This document shows, in pieces, positions 12,557 to 23,858 of a DNA stretch of 64,000 bases. Position numbers and translations under genes: made by a program. Origin of the DNA: Conus ventricosus (taxonomy: Eukaryota; Mollusca; Gastropoda; Neogastropoda; Conidae); contig CM031616.1 of NCBI GenBank assembly GCA_018398815.1, forward strand, positions 33,950,647 to 34,014,646. The letters are read 5' to 3'. Position 1 is the first letter of the stretch. Every line of letters starts with the position of its first letter. The notes under the pieces were generated by a model that saw nothing but the letters and a program-made list of their open reading frames with translations, had not been told where the DNA came from and did no database searches.

Positions 12557-14528
12557 TGCGGGCACTCCTGTTGTTTGACAACATACGCGGTAATGGCTGT
12601 CAGAATCAAATCTGCAAGCGGCTGTGCTGTGGGCGAATGAATAGAATTGTGGATATTTTTCACTACGAGGCGAGGTTTTTTTTTTCAAGTGTTAAACGTC
12701 ACATGTTCTAAATCTACATTTTAAAGTAATTCCTAATCACTTTGCTCTGTCACGTCGAACGTCTTTGGTCTTTCGTCATTGTCCTACCTATTGTTTGGCG
12801 TATGCTACTAGCGTTTATCTCTCACTATCTAAGAGCCCACTTAATCTCTTCCGAACATCTGTCCCTACCCTTCACCTCAGTGCCTTGATAACTTCTCATT
12901 CACGGAAGCATCCCCCTTCCTTTCTTTCTGAGAGTGATACAGAATTCACAGAATTCTAGAGGAAAGGACATTAGCCCAGAAAACTAATTCCTGCACTGGC
13001 TTACATTCCCTGAGTATCCTAAACGCAACTTTCCGATGCTGCCAACATGAGAACACGGTTCTTCCGTGATGATTTTCTGTATGATACTCCTATAAACCTG
13101 CTTGACCGTCACTTTGATGTGTGGGTTTTTCACCTCGGTCATCTTGGTCATCCCGTGAGCCAGTGTGCAGCACTCTCTTCACCCACAGCTCACATTGTAT
13201 AGTGGAAATCCCTTGCCAAAGGAAGGGGGAGGGGGAGGGGGTAGGGCTCTTTTAGTATAAAACTGTGTCCCGGTCTTCTTGCGATATTGTGATCGTCATT
13301 TTCATTTTTTTCACTTTTTCTTTCTTTCTTCTTTGTTGTTTTTGTTGTTGTTGTTGTCCCATTTCTCCGCAGTTTTTTTCCTGCCTCTATGGGCCATTCT
13401 TTAGTCTGTGTTTTGAACACTCTGCATTACGTTGTTTTCAATTCTCCGCACAGGAATGCAGGGGAGAGAAGGGGAGGTGAGGTTCTTCAAGTGTGAATAG
13501 CGTTCCTGTCTTCTAGTAATATGGTGCTAGTAATTCCTTCTTTTGTGTCGCACTCTTTGACTTTGCTTTCTTTTGGAATTTGGGTTTACTTTTTTTTCTG
13601 TACTGTTGCCAACCGCTTTTCAGCATTTGTGGTCTGATCATATTCCTGTGGTCTGGAATGCATTGTCTTTTCTTGTTTCTTCATAAACTTTGTTTGATGC
13701 AAGTTCTTCCTTGTTATCTGGTGACTAGATAGTGAGAGTTTAACCACTGGAACAGGCACTTGCTGTCCGTTCTGTGATGCTGTTCAGTAATTAGCATTTG
13801 ATGTATCTTTGTTGCATTGGAATTATTTCAAAAATGAGTTCTCTTATTAGTTCTTCGACAAAACTCTGAGCGCATAATCAGAGTGGTTGGTGCACTTAAC
13901 ATGGCTTAGCTTTATCCGACTGAAGGACTGCACTGGAGCATGGAAACCGATGTTGTGACTAAGTGTACCTGTAAACCATAGGCAAATCTGAGTGTTCTCT
14001 TGATGGGAGCTGCTTCTTGATTTGTTTGTTTGTTTGTGCGTTTTTTGGTACGTGTTGACAGCCCTGGAAATGCTCTCTGTGGTCTGCTCGAGCTGTACTG
14101 AAACAGGCACTGTCCGTGCCCATCCCCGATGCCGCGCCATGTCAGTTTTGTTTCTGATCATGCTTTGAACTTTGAGTAATTTATTTCTCCTCAAAGCAGA
14201 ACATTCTTCTCTTGGCGATTGTGAAGCCGGTATGCCAAGACTTTGTTGTGTTACACCACGTATCCGGACGAGTTGGGTCTGACAAGTCCCTCGTTCATTT
14301 GTATCCAGCTGTTGTCTAGACACATTCCGCTTAAACACATACAGAGACAGACAGACTGACAGACAGACAGTTTTTGTCAGTATGTGTGTCATGATCGCTT
14401 TCGCTGTTCTGCAGTCTTCGTGCTATGTTCACTTCTTGCTTAAGGATTAACTTCCCATAAGCGCTCTGTACCATAGGAAATTAAGCAGACTACCATTGAA
14501 GTGCCCCCTGATTCATCATTTCCTGTCT
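12557..14528. other. Unassigned sequence
   Basis: About 2 kb without a tandem array. The longest open frame is a minus-strand stretch at 13847-14392 (181 codons) with no domain I recognise and a composition consistent with chance. Pyrimidine-rich pieces occur near 13300-13380. Confidence 0.35.
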
Positions 14529-14529
14529 T

Positions 14530-14875
14530 GTGGTAGTCAACACCGTGCGCTTTTCCATGTGGTAGTCAACACCGTGCGCTTTTCTATGTGGTAGTCAACA
14601 CCGTACGCTTTTCTTTGTGGCAGTCAACACCGTACGCTTTTCTTTGTGGTAGTCAACACCGTACGCTTTTCTTTGTGGTAGTCAACACTGTACGCTTTTC
14701 TTTGTACACCGTACGCTTTTCTATGTGGTAGTCAACGCCGTACGCTTTTCTTTGTGGTGGTCAACACCGTGCGCTTTTCATGTGGTAGTAACACCGTACG
14801 TTTTTCTATGTGGTAGTCAACACCGTACGTTTTTCTATGTGGTAGTCAACACCGGACGCTTTTCTTTTCCTTTGC
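14530..14875. repeat. Minisatellite, unit 29 bp, about 12 copies
   Basis: The unit is GTGGTAGTCAACACCGTACG followed by CTTTTCTTT. Variants are GTGCGC for GTACGC, TATGTGG for TTTGTGG, and a few one-base deletions such as GTAGTAACACC near 14787. One unit near 14706 lacks the GTGGTAGTCAA part. Confidence 0.93.
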
Positions 14876-16379
14876 AGTGCCCAGGTTTCAGCATCTGGAT
14901 AATAGGGGCCCTTTGCTTCTGAGTTCCCCAGGTTTTTGTGCTGTTCACTCTTTCTGAGTGTAACCAAGATACAACTGGGTGGTATTTCGCGACCGTTCCG
15001 TGAAGCGCATTGTTCGTGATACTGCTCTTAGATTCAACAGATTTTTTTATTGCTGCGATTTCTTTTTGATACCGTGGTAGTGTCCAACTATATAATTGTT
15101 GCCGAGATTTCTTGCAACATCCGTCAAACCAGTATTAAAGTGATTCAAGGTGACCCAGTGCAGGACGTTAACACCCAAGCCGGTTCGATGTGAGGTCACG
15201 TTCAGGTGATCATCGCACTCACCAAGGTGGTAGGGCAGGCGGAATAACAGCTACAAAATGGCCGGTCGGAGGGGATGGAGGATGGCAGGAAAGAGAGTGA
15301 TGGTTTGAGGGTTCATGCGACCCCTACACCCATACCATCGAACATCAATATGTAACATGGAGACCTAGACGTATAGGAATTTCGCCCGGCAACGGCTGGG
15401 GGCTCTACCCTGAGCTTACTCTTTAATGGGTGGTGGGTTATGGGTATGACGGAAAAGGGCGGGAGTGGGCCCCACTGAAGCAAATATGCTGTATTACGTT
15501 GATTAATTTTAACAAAAAATCTTGGCCCTTATTTAAATTTTGATCCATGTGCGTTTCGAGTCTTTGTGTGGCGACTCCATATTAACCTGCATTGTTTTAT
15601 AGACGCTAACGGCTCTGATTTAGTTTATCCACTCAAAATATATCAATTTTTGATAGGTTCTGCTTATAACTCTTTTATAAAATTTCCCCCTTTGTCCTAT
15701 TCCATCATTAGGATTTTCTAGTGCTTATCACAAGGTTTTTTTTTTAAACCTTCCTTTCCTTTGCTTTCTGTGCTTCTTTCAGACCAGGATATTTGTAGTT
15801 CAGTCCTGTTTTGTCTCTCCACTCCCTACTTTTCAAGTTCACTCTTGCTGTTTTACAGATTTCCCTTCATTTCATCGTATAAACATGTTGTAGACATGCT
15901 AAAAGGATTTTGGGCATCGCCACCAGTTTCCATCTCTGTCCAGTTGCAATTTCTCGCTTTTCTATTGCAATTTCTCGCTTTTCTTTTTGCAATTGTCTTC
16001 TTTTAATACTTCATGGATTTGAACCGAGGCCTTCAGTTTTTCCGCCATCCCCACCCACCCTATTTTTTCTTAAATTCTTGAGCCCTTTGCCCTTCCATTA
16101 CCCCCATACCACTGTTGGGACATTTTTATGACTCCGTACTCCCAATTCTCTTATGTCTATTCGGGGCTTTTCCAATACGTCCCCAAAACTTTGAAGCCCT
16201 ACAGTCTCATTTTGCCGTCCCCAACCCTTCCCTTTCAATCCGCTCTGCCCACACCAGTTCCCTTTTTTACACTGCTGCCTTTTCTTCTGCATTGCTACGA
16301 ACTTATGATAGTCATTTCCATCGCCACCCCTTAGCTTTAATTTCGGCGGTATTAAAACAGTAGGATGGACGTACCCTAT
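14876..16379. other. Unassigned sequence
   Basis: No tandem array or recognisable coding sequence. The stretch 15120-15480 is GC-richer than its surroundings and may be an old mobile-element fragment, but I cannot name it. 15750-16370 is pyrimidine-rich on the plus strand. Confidence 0.35.
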
Positions 16380-17082
16380 TCAACTCCTCCAGTTTCTCCT
16401 CTTCCTGTCCTGCCCGTCTGTTATCATTCTTATGTTCTTCTCCCATCCGTCATTCATTCTCTACAACTCTTTTCCTCCTCCAGAGCATCATTCACCAGTG
16501 TCACGTTCTCGTCTCCTCGCATCCACTGATCTTCGTTCTCCTTTTCTTCACCCCTCCGTCATTCATCATTCTTGGTTCCCGGTTACCGTTCCTTCACTCA
16601 GTATCGTTCTCATGTTCGCTTCCCATTCTCCATTTACTGTTGTCATGTTCAGCCCTGTTCCACACTCTTCTGTGCTGATTGTGCCGCTAATACTCTGTCG
16701 TTGTCCTGTTTGTCATTGAGATCCTCATTCTCACGCTGTCCCTTTCCTCTGCTTTCTCATCCGTCTTTCGTTCATCAGCGTCGCACCAGTCTTTCCTGCG
16801 TTCTTCTTTTACCCTGCAATCGAACATCCTTCATTCGTACGTCTCCTCCCGTCCAGCATTCACAGTCTTGCGTCTGATTCCCCTTCCTCTAGTCTTCCAG
16901 TCCAACAATCAAAATTCTTGCCTTTTCCCAGTCCAACAGTCGAAACCCCATTTTCACGTTTCTCCCAGTTCAAAATTTATTTGTTCTTACCTTATCCCCC
17001 GGTCTAACATTGGTTATTTTCACGTTTACCCCCAGTCCAATATTGATTCATTTTCAATCCCCCTCTTTCCCCCATCCTACAT

Positions 17083-17117
<35 letters not shown>

Positions 17118-17866
17118 CACACACACCACACAACACACCACAACCACACACACACACACACAAACCACACAACACACAAATCACACACACACCATTGTCC
17201 ATTCGCAAGTTTTACCCCACTTCATCGTTCATCCTTCTCCCCTTTTCGTGCAGTCCAATTTTCATCATTCTTATGTTTTTCTCAGTCCAGTATTATTCAT
17301 TGTTACCCCCCCCCCCCCCCCCTTCCCCCACCGACACCCTCTTTCTCTTCAAGTGCGTCCGTCATTCGTCATTCTTTCGTTCTTCTTTTCTGATTGCGTC
17401 CAGCATTCGTTCTTCTCTCGTTCCCTTCTCATTCCATTCATCATTCGATTACTCTCACGATGTCCAGTCTTCGTGTACTCCTTGATTTCAACGTTCTTCC
17501 CTCTTATCTCCTTTACTGTCTTTGAGATGTCCCATTCATCACTCTCACCTTCTCCTTTTCTCTGTTTGCAATCGCTCATTCCTTGTTTCCTTTGTTTTAT
17601 TTGGCCATCTCTGCACCATTCAATGTTGTCCAGCGTTCATTAATCCATCGGTCTGACACTCTCCCTTCTTTTCCTTCTTACCTTCATCGTTCGTACGTGA
17701 TCTCATCGCTCTTACGTTTTTTTCCCCATCCATAATACTGTCCGTCACCTTTCATACATCATTTATCATTCTCACATTCTTCGTTTTCACATCTCGTTCA
17801 TAGACATTGCTTTCCGTTTTCATCCCACCCTTCATCATGATGCTGACGCTTTAATCATCTCGATCA
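16380..17866. repeat. Degenerate pyrimidine-rich repeat region with (CACG)n insert
   Basis: Loose recurrences of CATTCATCATTCTCACGTTC, then TCCTCCTTCCAGTCC, at irregular 40-60 bp intervals. A (CACG)n/(CA)n tract lies at 17082-17195 and a C run near 17307-17322. Serine/proline/phenylalanine-rich open frames up to 205 codons over this region follow from the composition. Similar motifs occur at 19590-19890 and 25560-26075. Confidence 0.6.
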
Positions 17867-17867
17867 G

Positions 17868-18732
17868 TAGTAAATCTCATGTTCTCCTCTTGTACATCCT
17901 TTTACCAATCAGTAGTAATCTCATGTTCTCCTCTTGTACATCCTTTTACCAATCAGTAGTAATCTCTGTTCTCCTCTTGTACATCCTTTTACCAATTCAG
18001 TAGTAATCTCATGTTCTCCTCTGTACATCCTTTTACCATCTGTAGTAATCTCTGTTCTCCTCTTGTACATCCTTTTACCAATCAGTAGTAATCTCATGTT
18101 CTCCTCTTGTACATCCTTTTACCATCAGTAGTAATCTCATGTTCTCCTCTTGTACATCTTTTACCAATCAGTAGTAATCTCATTTTCTCCTCTTGTACAT
18201 CCTTTTACCAATCAGTAGTAATCTCAGGTTCTCCTCTTGTACATCTTTTACCAATCAGTAGTAACTCATGTTCTCCTCTTGTACATCCTTTTACCAATCA
18301 GTAGTAATCTCATGTTCTCCTCTTGTACATCCTTTTACCAATCAGTAGTAATCTCATGTTCTCCTTTTGTACATCCTTTTACCAATCAGTAGTAATCTCA
18401 TGTTCCCTCTTGTACTTCTTTACCAATCATAGTAATCTCATGTTCTCCTCTTGACATCCTTTTACCAATCAGTATTTAATCTCATGTTCTCCTCTTGTAC
18501 ATCCTTTTACCAATCAGTAGTAATCTCATGTTCTCCTCTTGTACATCCTTTTGCCAATCGTAGTAATCTCATGTTCTCCTTTGTACATCCTTTTGCCAAT
18601 CATTTAGTAATCTCTGTTCTCCTCTTGTACATCCTTTACAATCAGTAGTAATCTCATGTTCTCCTCTTGTACATCCTTTTACCAATCAGTAGTAATCTCA
18701 TGTTTCCTCTTGTACATCCTTTTACCATTTTC
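17868..18732. repeat. Homogeneous minisatellite, unit 44 bp, about 20 copies
   Basis: The unit is AATCAGTAGTAATCTCATGT, then TCTCCTCTTGTACATCCTTT, then TACC. Units differ mainly by single missing bases (ATCTCTGTTC for ATCTCATGTTC, CTCTGTACATCC for CTCTTGTACATCC, ACATCTTTTACC for ACATCCTTTTACC). Substitutions are few. It sits inside the degenerate pyrimidine-rich region, from which it probably expanded. Confidence 0.96.
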
Positions 18733-19900
18733 GCGTTTGCCCGTTTTCTTCCCATCGGGCCACATTGCGCCATCCTAAGTTTCTTACCTTCCGAACTGTC
18801 CTTTCATCACTCTGAAGTTATTTCCTCCCGTTTCTTTTTCATCGTTTTCCGTTCTTCTCCCATCTCTCTTTCATCACTGTCAGTTCTCCTTTTCTCCTGT
18901 CTTTCACCTCCTTCAGTTTTTCTTCGGCCTTTCTTCACCCTTTTCTTTCCCCCGTTGTCCCCCTTTCGTCAATTCTCACGTTCTTTTCTCAATCCGTTCA
19001 TATTATCATGTTCAAGTCATTCACCTAGTCATTTACTACCCCTTCGTGGGTTTTTGGGGGTGCTGTTGGATTCTTTTTAAACCCTTGGTGGGGAGAACAC
19101 CACGGTATTATGGGGCTGTGGTGTGTCTCAGTTTGACACCAGGAGCACAGACACAGCCAGCCGTGTCTCCCCGAGAGTTCCGATCCAGCGGGCGAAAGGC
19201 CTAGGAGCAGGGGAAAACAAATAGATTGCCTTTGAAAGGGATAACGATGGTTAAACCTCATGCAACTAGTGAAGAGTTTTCATATCTATAATATATTTTT
19301 TAATTTTTTGTTCCCATATTTTTTCATCTTCAACCCCCCCCCCCCTCCCCTTAAGTCTAAATCTTTACCAAGTCATTACCATGAAGACAGTTGAGTTTTG
19401 GCCTGCGCTTGTTTTTCCCCCACTATTAGATTGTTCGTCTTTGGATTTGTCGACTTTATTCAAGTTTAAAAGGCTGGCCAGTCTTGAATAAAAAATTACT
19501 CCCGTGTTAGGTTTCCTTATGGGAGCAAAGGTTACCCTACTTGTTTACTGTTTATTGTTCTCTTTCTTGTCAGTCAAACAATCTTCCCGGTTTCCTGTTC
19601 TCATTGTGTCTGTTACTCATATTCCTTACTTCTTTCCTTCCTTCGTCTCATTGACGTTCTCCTGTTCTTATTCTTCATAAATCATTCCTTCCGTTAACGT
19701 CTTCCTATTTTTTTTCTTCTAATCCCCTCTGTTATTCGCTACTTCTAGTCCTATCCATCACTGAAATTTCTCGCGTTCTTTTCCTTGTCCATTATTCAAT
19801 ATTGTCACGTTGTTCGCTATTCATCTCGTTTATTTTGCGTTTTTCTTTTCACCTCAGTGCGTCCATCATTCAGCATTCTCATCATCACTCCACCTATTAA
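18733..19900. other. Pyrimidine-rich flank and unassigned sequence
   Basis: 18733-19020 and 19550-19890 carry further degenerate TTCTCACGTTC-type motifs. 19030-19265 is a short GC-richer island on an AT-rich background, possibly a fragment of an interspersed element; I do not recognise it. Confidence 0.4.
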
Positions 19901-19903
19901 CTA

Positions 19904-19923
19904 CTCCGCAAAAGTTAAGGGCC
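19904..19923 (+). repeat. Left terminal inverted repeat of the Tc1-like element
   Basis: CTCCGCAAAAGTTAAGGGCC. It matches the reverse complement of the right end except for a likely 3-bp deletion near the tip. It is the expected transposase binding and cleavage site. Confidence 0.9.
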
Positions 19924-20124
19924 GGAAAAACATTCCTGTCTCCCAAGCAAACAAAATCCAAAAAACACCCGCAACTCATAGAATGATTTAATTCAACATT
20001 TAATCCATCGATTTATGCACAAAATTCATTGACAAGTCAAAATCCATTGGATTTACATCCGTCACAAACACAACACCCTCCCTTCTGAAAAATTGCAAGA
20101 AAAGTCAGGTCATTTTGTTCATGT

Positions 20125-21152
20125 TCAATAACGGGTGTGGCCACCATTTGCTGCCAGACAGTCCACCAGCCGTCGCCGCATCGAGTGGACAAGGATGTGC
20201 AGCATCTGTTGCGGGATGGCGAGCCACTCCTGCTGCAGGAAGTGGAAGAGCTGCGCACCATCTACGGGCTGGGGGTGATTGTCCACTACGCGGCATCCAA
20301 GAATGTCCACAGGTTTTCAATGGGAGCCAGGTCTGGGGATCGGGCTGGCCAGTCCATGCGGACAACTTGCGCACGCTGCAGGAAGTCCCTCACCACCAAA
20401 GCACGGTGAGGGGTGGCGTTGTCGTCCTGTAGAAGGGAGCCACGTCCCATGGCCCGCACAGTGGGGACGATGATTGGCCCGACAATCTCATCCCTGTACC
20501 TCACGCCGGTCAGGTTGCCTCGAATGAGGTAAAGAGGAGTCCTCCCATGGAGATGAAAGCCTCCCCACACCATCACGAACCCCCCTCCATACCGGTCGTG
20601 CTCTTGGACGCAAGCATCGACGAATCGCTCGCCTACACGTCGCCAAACGCGCCTCTGGGCATCACTGTTCGACAAAGTGAAACGAGACTCGTCTGTGAAC
20701 AGGACTCTGCCCCACTGCTGCCTGTTCCAGCGCTGGTGGTTGCGTGAGAGCGCCATCCGAGTTTGACGATGACGTGGTGTCAGCGGTATACGAATGGCAG
20801 GGACCCTTGAGTGGAGGTTTACCTCGTGCAGGCGTCGCCTAACAGTGTCCTGGGAGATGTTAATGTGGGTAGCCGTCCTCAGGTTGCTACGGAGGGTCCT
20901 GGCAGTGATGGTTCTGTCACGCAGCGCCATCACCTGAAGGTAACAGTCGTCGCGATGGTTCGTTGTTCTTGGGCGTCCGGAGCGGGCCCGTTCATCGGTA
21001 CTACCGGTGGCTTGGAAGCGTTCAGCCAGGCGTTGAATAACGGAGTGGCTCACTCCAAGCCGTCTGGCGACTTCTCGGCCGGAAGTTCCATCCTGAAGCC
21101 AGCCCAGCGCCCGTCCACGATCAAGTGTTGATAGTCTCTGTCTTGGAGGCAT
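20125..21152 (-). pseudogene. Tc1-like DD34E transposase, broken by one missing base
   Basis: DDE transposase that cuts the element ends and inserts at TA. I take the start at the ATG at 21152 (MPPRQRLSTLD), because family members begin there; the frame is open 21 codons further upstream. Residues about 11-46 form the N-terminal helix-turn-helix (GREVARRLGVSHSVIQRL), GRPR at 59-62 is the AT-hook-like linker, and a second helical part covers about 80-115. The catalytic residues are visible: D154 (FTDESRF), D244 (QDDNATPH) and E279 (SPDLAPIENLW). Thirty-four residues lie between the last two, so the class is DD34E. Directly after ENLW the frame shifts: one G is missing near 20309 (TGGACATT where TGGGACATT is expected). 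The next frame continues DILGCRVVDN to GGHTRY and a stop at 20125. Including that tail the length is normal, about 340 residues. The break may be a sequencing error. Confidence 0.95.
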
Positions 21153-21493
21153 GGTTATTGAGACCCCTGGTTGCAGCCCTTCAATACCCCTAACCGTGTA
21201 CCTTTGGCGGAGCATGTGTTCACTAGGGACATGGCTTGCACGTGCAATTTGCCAGACACCTGCCGCGGCACTGCTTCGTCAGCTGACAACGACTGAACTT
21301 TCATTACATTCACGTGCATTTGCATCGTTTTCTGCGCCGCTCAAAACACATTTGCATAACTGCAATGTCTGCAAAACAGGTTTGGGCACGTGCAGCAATA
21401 AGTAAAGTTGCCGCGTAGCCCTCCATGCGTCATTTTCAACGTCGTTGTGCTCGTGTACAATATATCTATCTGCAGCTTCTGAAAACAAGGGTT

Positions 21494-21516
21494 GGCCCTT
21501 AACTTTTGCGGACGAG
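21494..21516 (-). repeat. Right terminal inverted repeat of the Tc1-like element
   Basis: Read inward on the minus strand it is CTCGTCCGCAAAAGTTAAGG then GCC. The following TA at 21517 is taken as the target-site copy. Confidence 0.9.
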
Positions 21517-21561
21517 TATATTTCATCAGTAAGACATTGTAAGAATAGTTCAATAATTGCG

Positions 21562-21564
<3 letters not shown>

Positions 21565-21650
<86 letters not shown>

Positions 21651-21681
21651 TGTGTGTGTGTGCGTGCGCGCCCGTTGTCTG

Positions 21682-21721
<40 letters not shown>

Positions 21722-21782
21722 GTGTGGTGTGTGTGTGTGTGTACGTGTGTGTGTGAGGGGGGGGGGGGGGGGGGGGAGGGGC
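21565..21782. repeat. (GT)n/(GTGC)n microsatellite ending in poly-G
   Basis: (GT)n, (GTGC)n (21619-21650), further GT/GC alternation, then a run of about 20 G near 21757-21776. It begins about 50 bp outside the right end of the Tc1-like element. Frames here are repeat translations. Confidence 0.95.
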
Positions 21783-22091
21783 GTTTTCTGTGCGTTCACG
21801 CGCGCTTGTGTTTTTGTGGCGTGCGGATGGGTGCAGGGGGTGATGGCCGGGGGAGGGGGTGGGGGGAGGAGCGGCATGAGTAGGCATTTTCGCGCTACCA
21901 TGTAAATTGATGTGTTTGTGGAGGTGCGATAGGTCAGAGGAAAAGATGGGGATAGAGCGATTTCGCGGAGAGGAGGGGAAAAGTATGTATACGTAACTTC
22001 TCAAATGAAATACGTTTGTGTTGTTCGACGAATTGTGCTGTTTCTGAATTGCCAGCGCCAAGCTTGTCTTATCCATATTAATCTTCTCTGA

Positions 22092-22092
<1 letters not shown>
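21783..22092. other. Unassigned sequence
   Basis: About 300 bp of G-rich then mixed DNA; nothing recognised. Confidence 0.4.
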
Positions 22093-22145
<53 letters not shown>

Positions 22146-22285
22146 TGTTTGTTTGTGTTTGTGTCTGTTTGTTTGTTCGCATGTTGTTTTGTGTGTTTTT
22201 TTTAACAATATTGGGAACACGGCTTAACTTTGTGTTTGTCGTGATGTTCATCTCCTCCCTCTCTTTTTGTCTTTCTCTGTGTCTT

Positions 22286-22348
<63 letters not shown>

Positions 22349-22350
22349 CT
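22093..22350. repeat. (GT)n and (CT)n microsatellites
   Basis: (GT)n at 22093-22145 and (CTGT)n-(CT)n at about 22285-22345, separated by T-rich DNA. Confidence 0.95.
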
Positions 22351-22891
22351 CTCTCTCTCTGCCTTTAATATACCCTTTCATCTTGTGTTTACTATTCTTC
22401 TCCATTGTTTAATGCTTTATGTTATTGACTTTGAAGGTCATAAAGCTTGTTTTTACTATTTCTATTGTGTTACAAATAAGAATTGTCTTATGATTAAAAG
22501 CTTACAATAACAAAACAAATGCTGTAAAATGTGGAAAAAAAAATCAGTAGAAAAACGAAGTTTTGTATAGCATTTTTATTTATCTGGAGAGTCCAAATGT
22601 GTAACAGTCGGCAAAGTCTAGTCATCTTTTTCAGAATATCTATAACCTAAGTATCATCATTACTTCCGTTCTGTGTACTACTCCTACTCATTACCTTCCT
22701 CATGCACCATCATCAAAAGACATGCATGCGGTGTAATGTGCAGACGATGTTATTTCCATCTAGATAAATGCAAATCTAAGATGATGAGGGTAATACACCA
22801 TGCACAAAATATTTATCAACTGGAGAGGAATACATGAAAGAGCTACATGGAACAAAGTGGGCTTGCACATTGGGAGAGAAAACGATAAGGT
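22351..22891. other. AT-rich unassigned sequence with a short duplication
   Basis: No gene is seen. A 40-44 bp direct duplication beginning GAACAAAGTGGGCT starts near 22850 and again near 22895, with several differences between the copies. Confidence 0.5.
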
Positions 22892-23143
22892 ATGAACAAA
22901 GTGGGCTGCAATTGGGAAGAAAACGCTAATAAGTTTTTACTTTCTTTTTTTTTTCTTTTTGGTAACGGGGAGAATTTGACACCATTGCTACATTATCAAG
23001 TATTAGATGACGAAACGTTACAGAATTCACAAGGCGAAGTTTTGGATCCTTATTCTACCAGTAGTGTTACATTTGCAATTTCATACAGAGAATTTGACAA
23101 TGACAGCAAGGAGAAGATTTTTTTTTCAGCAATTGGTGCTTAA
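22892..23143 (+). other. Possible coding remnant, unidentified
   Basis: Open frame of 83 codons. The first 30 residues are low complexity, but from about 22970 it reads TPLLHYQVLDDETLQNSQGE and later FAISYREFDNDSKEKI, a balanced mixture of charged and hydrophobic residues unlike chance translations nearby. No family is recognised. It could be an exon or a fragment of a decayed mobile-element protein; confidence in any coding role is low. Confidence 0.2.
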
Positions 23144-23609
23144 CTATGCGATCAAGATAAAAGAACAACAATAAACTTCGCAACCACAGTCACCAGCCTC
23201 GTCCGATCAAAACTGGTTTATCAAGAAGAAATATTATTTTTGCAGCCCCGTAAGGCTTTGACTAAAATACAATCTGCAGAGAGTACAGCTCCTGAATTAG
23301 CTCTTGGCAAACACCGGTTTATACAAACAGATTGAAAACACATACCATGAAGCTGACTGACTGTCTTTTTTCAGAATAAGGAAAAAAGTCAGTTGTTTTT
23401 ATACGAAGTCTTTTTGTCTTGAATTCAGAAACAAAGTATTCTTAGACTCTGGCAACAAGATCTGAAAAGTGCTAGACACACGCTGTCTCTCCAGCCAGTC
23501 AAAAATTATGCACGTTAATTATACATAAAAATCCAATTTTGTTCTTCAATTTCTTTTATTAGATCCAACGGTGCCTGTCATGCCTCACTGAGAGAACCAA
23601 CGGGTCAGA

Positions 23610-23741
23610 TTTGATAATGATTATATTGTAATGAAGACAGGTGAAGACATTAATATTTCATCTTCTGAGAAAGATGATAACATGAACAGTTTATTTTCTG
23701 AGATTGAAGAACCTGTTAAAGCCATATATCCAAATTATTAA
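23610..23741 (+). other. Possible short acidic coding remnant, unidentified
   Basis: A frame open from 23610 (ATG at 23631) to a TAA ending at 23741. It encodes an acidic peptide with GEDINISSSEKDDNMNSLFS then EIEEPVKAIYPNY. The composition looks protein-like and it lies 470 bp after the other remnant on the same strand. There is no recognised domain, and no splice sites were verified between the two. Confidence 0.2.
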
Positions 23742-23858
23742 AAACAAAGTTCACAGATGACTCAATCCTAGAATCATGCACACGTTCTGGCTTGGAAAGA
23801 TTATTCAAAAGTACAAGAATAATTTTACCTTCGTGCCACTAACATCGACTTCTTTTTC

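Larger units (their letters stand above)
19904..21516 (-). mobile_element. Tc1/mariner-superfamily DNA transposon, about 1.6 kb
   Basis: The left end (CTCCGCAAAAGTTAAGGGCC, 19904-19923) and right end (GGCCCTTAACTTTTGCGGAC followed by GAG, 21494-21516) are inverted copies; the left one seems to lack three bases (GTC after CTC). Each end is preceded or followed by TA (19902-19903 and 21517-21518), the target of Tc1 elements. The 1613-bp length suits the superfamily, and a single transposase on the minus strand fills most of it. The element moves by cut and paste in the nucleus. The short terminal repeats and one-base break suggest a fairly recent insertion. Confidence 0.93.

Noticed and set aside
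11880..12578. Open frame of 232 codons over the microsatellite block
   Set aside because: It is almost entirely His-Thr and Leu-Ser dipeptides from (CA)n and (CT)n.
13847..14392. Minus-strand open frame of 181 codons
   Set aside because: No family resemblance, no splice or start support, and residues look random. The length alone is not convincing in 64 kb read in six frames.
16868..17485. Open frame of 205 codons rich in Ser, Pro, Phe and His
   Set aside because: It runs through degenerate pyrimidine-rich repeats and a (CACG)n tract; its composition explains the lack of stops.
20115..20747. Plus-strand open frames of 66-105 codons
   Set aside because: They are antisense shadows of the Tc1-like transposase, which is on the minus strand.
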